A stretch of DNA of 64,000 nt from Candidatus Caldarchaeum subterraneum (GTDB lineage Archaea; Thermoproteota; Nitrososphaeria_A; Caldarchaeales; Caldarchaeaceae): the NCBI GenBank assembly GCA_000270325.1, contig BA000048.1:1251494-1315493 (forward strand), given 5' to 3'. The position numbers and the translations under genes were made by a program. Within the stretch, counting starts at the first letter, position 1, and every line of letters begins with the position of its first letter. The notes beneath the pieces were generated by a model. It made no database searches, was not told the DNA's origin, and worked only from the letters and a program-made list of their open reading frames with translations. Of the stretch, positions 60,680 to 64,000 are shown in pieces.

Positions 60680-61279
60680 CTAGGGTTGCGCCAGGACAAC
60701 CTTCCGCCTCATCATTCTCCTTTTTTCAGGGTGTCTGAAGCCTATGTGTTTCATAAATTGGGCCATTCTACCCCTACCATAAATCGGTAGGGCATACACG
60801 TTTCTCGAACGTGTTATTTTTCCACATTTTAAGCCATGGTTTTCTAACACTCTGCGGACAGCTTCGAGTAGTTTAACATCATTCTGCCAAATCGTTATTC
60901 TGTGTAGTGAGGTAATAACAGATCCCTCCGCGTCAACCATGCCTCTTACGAACCACAGCATTTCGGTTTCACTGCCTTTCTCCAAGAGAGTGAGTTTATC
61001 TTGACTCAGCAGCTGGTATAGTTTTTTGGAGTACACGACCACTCTATAATATCTTCCTCGAAAAACCCTGCACCTCGGCCTAAACCCTAATCTCTGGAGA
61101 CGGCTGACCACCTCCTTACAAAGCCACGAAAGGTTCTTCTGATAAAATTCGACAACATATTCACCTTTTGAACGCCTACATCCCATGTAAGCGTCGCAAG
61201 AGGCTCCGATTAAATAGTAAAGGTCTTCAGACACCCTGCAAGAGCCTATATCGGCGGCTTTTATGGTTGCTGCGCGCAA
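60680..61279 (-). CDS. LAGLIDADG homing endonuclease in the 2449 intron
   Basis: Intron-encoded DNA endonuclease of about 199 residues. A degenerate first motif [13 protein letters not shown] and a clear second motif [13 protein letters not shown] are about 100 residues apart, as expected for a single-chain two-motif enzyme. The open frame reaches back into the exon, but TTG 61279 just inside the intron is a possible start; GTG codons further in are alternatives. The TAG stop overlaps the 3' bulge-helix-bulge, so coding and splice site are compressed. Confidence 0.85.
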   Translation of the reverse strand: MRAATIKAADIGSCRVSEDLYYLIGASCDAYMGCRRSKGEYVVEFYQKNLSWLCKEVVSRLQRLGFRPRCRVFRGRYYRVVVYSKKLYQLLSQDKLTLLEKGSETEMLWFVRGMVDAEGSVITSLHRITIWQNDVKLLEAVRRVLENHGLKCGKITRSRNVYALPIYGRGRMAQFMKHIGFRHPEKRRMMRRKVVLAQP

Positions 61280-61280
61280 T
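60680..61280 (-). other. 23S rRNA intron in the peptidyl-transferase loop (E. coli about 2449/2450)
   Basis: Excision joins GGGAT to AACAGGCT, restoring the universal sequence. A bulge-helix-bulge fits: AGGG (61286-61283) pairs with CCCT (60685-60682), bulges are ATA (61282-61280) and AGA (60681-60679), and the inner helix TTGCGC (61279-61274) pairs with GCGCAA (60691-60686). Cutting after the second base of each bulge gives a 601-nt intron almost fully occupied by a LAGLIDADG gene. Confidence 0.9.
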
Positions 61281-61805
61281 ATCCCTGGGGTAACTTTTCT
61301 GTCACCACCGGCCCCCACTGGTAGGAGCCGATGGATCGCTAGGCCTGGGTTTCCCCTCAGGGCCCCTGGCTTTCAAGGGCCCTGTCAAGCCGGCTTTTGC
61401 CCTTGCACTTCACGGCGGGTTTCTGTCCCGCCTAAGCCGACCTTTGGGCCCCCTCGATATCTTTTCGAGGGGGTGCCGCCCCAGCCAAACTGCCCACCTG
61501 CCGTTGTTCCAGCGCTTTCGCGCCGGTGAGAGATGCAGACAGACGTGGCCGGTGTTACATCGTCGCCTCCCCCCGCCCCCGGAGAGACGGGGATCGACGG
61601 CTCCCGGCTACGCTCTGCACATCCGTCCACATCCCAGCGACAGGCTGCAGTAAAGCTCCACAGGGTCTTCTTTCCCCGTTGGGAGTTCGTGGACTGTTCG
61701 CCCACGTTACGTGGGTTCACGGGGCTCCAGGCGGGGACAGTGGGGCCCTCGTTGATCCATTCATGCACGTCGGAACTTACCCGACAAGGCATTTGGCTAC
61801 CTTAA

Positions 61806-62938
61806 GCAACACCCTTTTTCTACGGGTGCTGGACCATATCTTCGCCCCCTGTATTTGCTGAGGGCGCCCGGCGTATGGTCTCTGGGGATCCCCCTGCTGT
61901 TTTGTTCAACATATTGACGAGTTCAACGGTTTCTTGGAAGTTTCTCTTGTGATCGCCTCGGACAACCGTCTCAAGTATGTGTTTAAACATCTTGTAGGTT
62001 GTCCTTTTTGCTATGAGCTTCTGTCTGTCGAGGAATGGTGCAACTCTGTTAACGATGTTGTCGACGCCGTAGATCTGAAGCCTTCCTCCGCTGATTTCTC
62101 CGCATCCTAGAAGCCATCTAATTTTTCTGAGAACATCTGTCTCGGAGCTGGTTATCGTGAGATACGGTGTTATCGACCTTGTCTCCCTGTTTACGGCGAA
62201 TCCGAGTGAGCCTTCGGCGTCTATGAAGCCTGCGACGTAGTGTTTGAGCGGTACAAGTCCGCTGGGCAGTCTTGTCCTAGTGTCTTCACGGGGAGGCGGT
62301 GGCTCCTCGTCCTTGACTATGTCCTCGAACCTCCACTTCCTTCTTGTCTCTCCGTCCCGTGGAATGGAGTATATTTTTCTGACGATCTCCTTGAATCCAT
62401 CGTATTCTAGATGTCTCTTCTGCTGCAGGTCTTGCGCAACCTCGCTCATTATCTTGAAGTCCAGCCACTTGACCGCTGGTCTATATTTTTCGAAGAAGGG
62501 AACCACCTTCTCCAGCAGTATCCTCCTATTGGTAACGATGAGTTTGACGTAGTTTTCGCCTGCGAATATCCTTGGCCTAATCAGCATGGCCCTGCATATC
62601 ACTTTGAGCATGACCTCGGAGTCTTCGTTTCTTCGAAGCTCGACCTCAAACCTTGGCTGGATTAGCCAGCCGAATTTTTTTCCAGCGTCGGGTGAAAGGA
62701 TTATCGGGAAGCTTCCGTCGCCGTCGACGAACCCTGTTATGTGCCACTTGAGCTGGCTAAGCCTGTTGGGAAGTTCCTCTGGGTCGATTATGTCCGAGAA
62801 TTCGGTGAGCATGGCTACCACGTTGGCAGGGGTTTCCTGCGGGTCTTCCTCATAACCCCCAACATTGTTACCTTTTAAGGTAGTTGAGGGCTCTGGAATT
62901 CCCCGCATACAGCCGGGTTTAACGACTCCCTTTAGCTC
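61806..62938 (-). other. 23S rRNA intron at about E. coli 1925/1926
   Basis: The exon sequence GTAACTCTGACTCTC is followed by about 1133 nt before TTAAGGTAGCCAAATGCC. Removing this stretch restores the conserved helix 69-71 junction ending CTCTTAAGGTAGCC. Exact ends are uncertain by one or two bases because I could not draw a perfect bulge-helix-bulge at this site. A hairpin CACCC/GGGTG lies close to the 3' end. The insertion is near known archaeal intron sites. Confidence 0.82.
61820..62908 (-). CDS. Two-motif LAGLIDADG homing endonuclease in the 1926 intron
   Basis: A 362-residue endonuclease. The two LAGLIDADG helices are WHITGFVDGDGSFPI (about residue 53) and HYVAGFIDAEGSLGF (about residue 226), each followed by the usual beta-strand DNA-binding region. 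The catalytic acidic residues (GDG, AEG) are intact in both. A 50-residue N-terminal extension rich in acidic residues precedes the first motif, so a later start is possible. It lies wholly within the intron. Confidence 0.92.
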   Translation of the reverse strand: MRGIPEPSTTLKGNNVGGYEEDPQETPANVVAMLTEFSDIIDPEELPNRLSQLKWHITGFVDGDGSFPIILSPDAGKKFGWLIQPRFEVELRRNEDSEVMLKVICRAMLIRPRIFAGENYVKLIVTNRRILLEKVVPFFEKYRPAVKWLDFKIMSEVAQDLQQKRHLEYDGFKEIVRKIYSIPRDGETRRKWRFEDIVKDEEPPPPREDTRTRLPSGLVPLKHYVAGFIDAEGSLGFAVNRETRSITPYLTITSSETDVLRKIRWLLGCGEISGGRLQIYGVDNIVNRVAPFLDRQKLIAKRTTYKMFKHILETVVRGDHKRNFQETVELVNMLNKTAGGSPETIRRAPSANTGGEDMVQHP

Positions 62939-63133
62939 GAGAGTCAGAGTTACTCCCGGCGTTTACGGGCCCTTATACCGGTTGAACCCGGTTTTCGAGT
63001 ACCCGCACTGGCCAGGATTCGATAGCCGTTCAAAACCTTTCGGTCTCGCGGCTACCTAGGTTTTTATTAAACTGTCAGGACCCCCTAGTCACTGCGACCT
63101 AAGGCCCCAGCCTCGCGGCCAAGGCCTCAGGCA

Positions 63134-63166
<33 letters not shown>

Positions 63167-63188
63167 GAGTTCCCTCGCCCTGGAGTGA

Positions 63189-63223
<35 letters not shown>

Positions 63224-63719
63224 GGTGTCGGTTCTTGGCACGGTCTCCGGAGATCCTTGCCGGTGTCTTTTTCATGGGCTCCAGGGATCAGCTGAACCAC
63301 CCATACGGGCGGCCGTTCACGCTTTCACCTGGTTCTCGGCTTTACGCCACTCCCCAGGCTTATGCGTTTAGACAGGGCTACGGCCCCGCTCAGCCTACCC
63401 CGAAGCGTCAGACACCGGCCTTGCGTCGCCGCACGTACTCCGGAGGCACCGGAATATTAACCGGTTTCCCTTTCGCCCTACCCGGTTAAGGTCGGGCTTA
63501 GGACCGGCTTACTCCCGGCCGACGACGCGTTGCCGGGAGACCCTTGCCCCTTCGGCGGCGGGGATTCTCACCCCGCTCCGCTGTTACTACCACCGGGATC
63601 TACATTGGCGGCCGGTCCACAGGACCTCACGGCCCTGCTTCCACCCAACCGCCACGCCCCCCTACCTCCACCCAGCAACAACTGGGTGAACCCGGGTTTC
63701 GGCGGCCCGCTTAGACCCG

Positions 63720-64000
63720 TCAATTTTCGGGGCCCCCCTCCTCGGCGGGTGAGCTGTCTTGCGGTTGCGAACGCTCCGGCATAATTTTCAACAGTCTTTG
63801 GATTTTTATCTTGTTAAGGAATGGAAATGTTTTGAAAAATCTTTCATTATCCGCCTTGAGTATTCGTAGAACAAATCTGGGAATATTCCCTTTATCGTTT
63901 CTGTACATGCATACTTCTCCTGTTCTTATTTCGAAAAATCTTGCAAGCGCAATTTTGATATCCATAAGGGGAGGGCATGTATCACCATCCCATGATGTGT
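63720..64000 (-). CDS. LAGLIDADG homing endonuclease fragment in a third 23S intron, cut by the window end
   Basis: The frame is open from the window edge: TSWDGDTCPPLMDIK then IALARFFEIRTGEVCMYRN, with KTFPFLNKIKIQRLLKI near the end. The SWDGDTCP segment looks like the second LAGLIDADG helix end (DGD). The reading frame continues past the presumed intron end (about 63758) into the exon and stops at a TGA at 63720-63722, adding residues SSPAEEGGPEN from rRNA sequence. The 5' part is outside the window. Confidence 0.7.
   Translation of the reverse strand, partial: TSWDGDTCPPLMDIKIALARFFEIRTGEVCMYRNDKGNIPRFVLRILKADNERFFKTFPFLNKIKIQRLLKIMPERSQPQDSSPAEEGGPEN
63758..64000 (-). other. Third 23S rRNA intron (3' part only), at about E. 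coli 1095
   Basis: The conserved exon ACAGCTCACCCGCCGAGG starts near 63757, and upstream sequence (higher coordinates) no longer matches the thiostrepton-loop region of 23S rRNA but encodes a LAGLIDADG protein. Only the 3' part is in the window, so a splice fold cannot be tested. The boundary is uncertain by a few bases. Confidence 0.7.

Overview
The window reads as chromosome of a thermophilic archaeon of the TACK group. Support: an aRNase J, a PDCD5 homologue, an archaeosine tRNA-guanine transglycosylase, XPF without a helicase, a LysW-type lysine/arginine pathway, class III (pilin) signal peptides, AT-rich TATA boxes about 25-30 nt before start codons (leaderless transcripts) and a 23S rRNA gene carrying several LAGLIDADG introns. 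Gene content (complex I, V4R and zinc-ribbon signalling proteins, aerobic-type acyl-CoA genes, SufC) fits the Aigarchaeota/Caldarchaeales-Nitrososphaeria side, but that placement is inference.

Layout. 1-3443: end of a peptide ABC transporter operon (permease fragment, two ATPases) and an unknown membrane protein. 3452-8369: complex I subunits NuoM and NuoL on the minus strand, separated by an oppositely oriented V4R-domain gene. 8453-18463: CutA, DUF309, an ECF S-component, SufC, aRNase J, AIM24-like, ArgS, DUF420, a TGS/DRG-like GTPase, V/A-ATPase subunits F and E, SurE. 18532-28784: an Lrp regulator, lysY-lysZ-lysW-lysX-lysJ, a cyclic-2,3-diphosphoglycerate-synthetase-like gene on the other strand, lysK, then argH and argG. 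28817-32954: unknown protein, PDCD5, PAC2, tRNA-guanine transglycosylase, tRNA-Val(GAC), acylphosphatase fused to a heptad-repeat coiled coil. 32996-39168: a pilus locus with three pilin-like proteins facing a FlaJ-like membrane protein, a zinc-ribbon protein and a FlaI-like ATPase. 39237-46360: a gene-fusion scar, UspA, a metal ABC operon with its DtxR-type regulator and operators, NUDIX, ThiL, a DPM-like glycosyltransferase and a J-domain protein. 46385-52008: an acyl-CoA cluster (thioesterase, DUF35, thiolase-like protein, Mo-hydroxylase, acyl-CoA dehydrogenase). 52093-60119: TrpB2, XPF nuclease, a five-gene Liv-type ABC operon and an amidohydrolase. 60170-64000: 3' part of 23S rRNA on the minus strand with three introns, the last running off the window.

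The most striking observation is in the cyclic-diphosphoglycerate-synthetase-like gene (23682-25016, minus). Its conserved N-terminus is interrupted by 27 nt containing an in-frame TAG, and these 27 nt sit in a textbook bulge-helix-bulge RNA fold whose excision restores the family motif GAAGRDFHNFN exactly. This predicts a tiny protein-coding archaeal intron spliced by the tRNA endonuclease. Second, the amino-group carrier LysW ends in EDWGQ, not the usual EDWGE whose terminal glutamate carries the substrate, which would require deamidation (as for Pup) or a changed chemistry. A third is a thiolase-like protein without catalytic Cys and His paired with DUF35, resembling the Ltp2 retro-aldolase arrangement.

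No CRISPR array, insertion sequence or replication origin was recognised, and no gene-free stretch exceeds about 300 bases.
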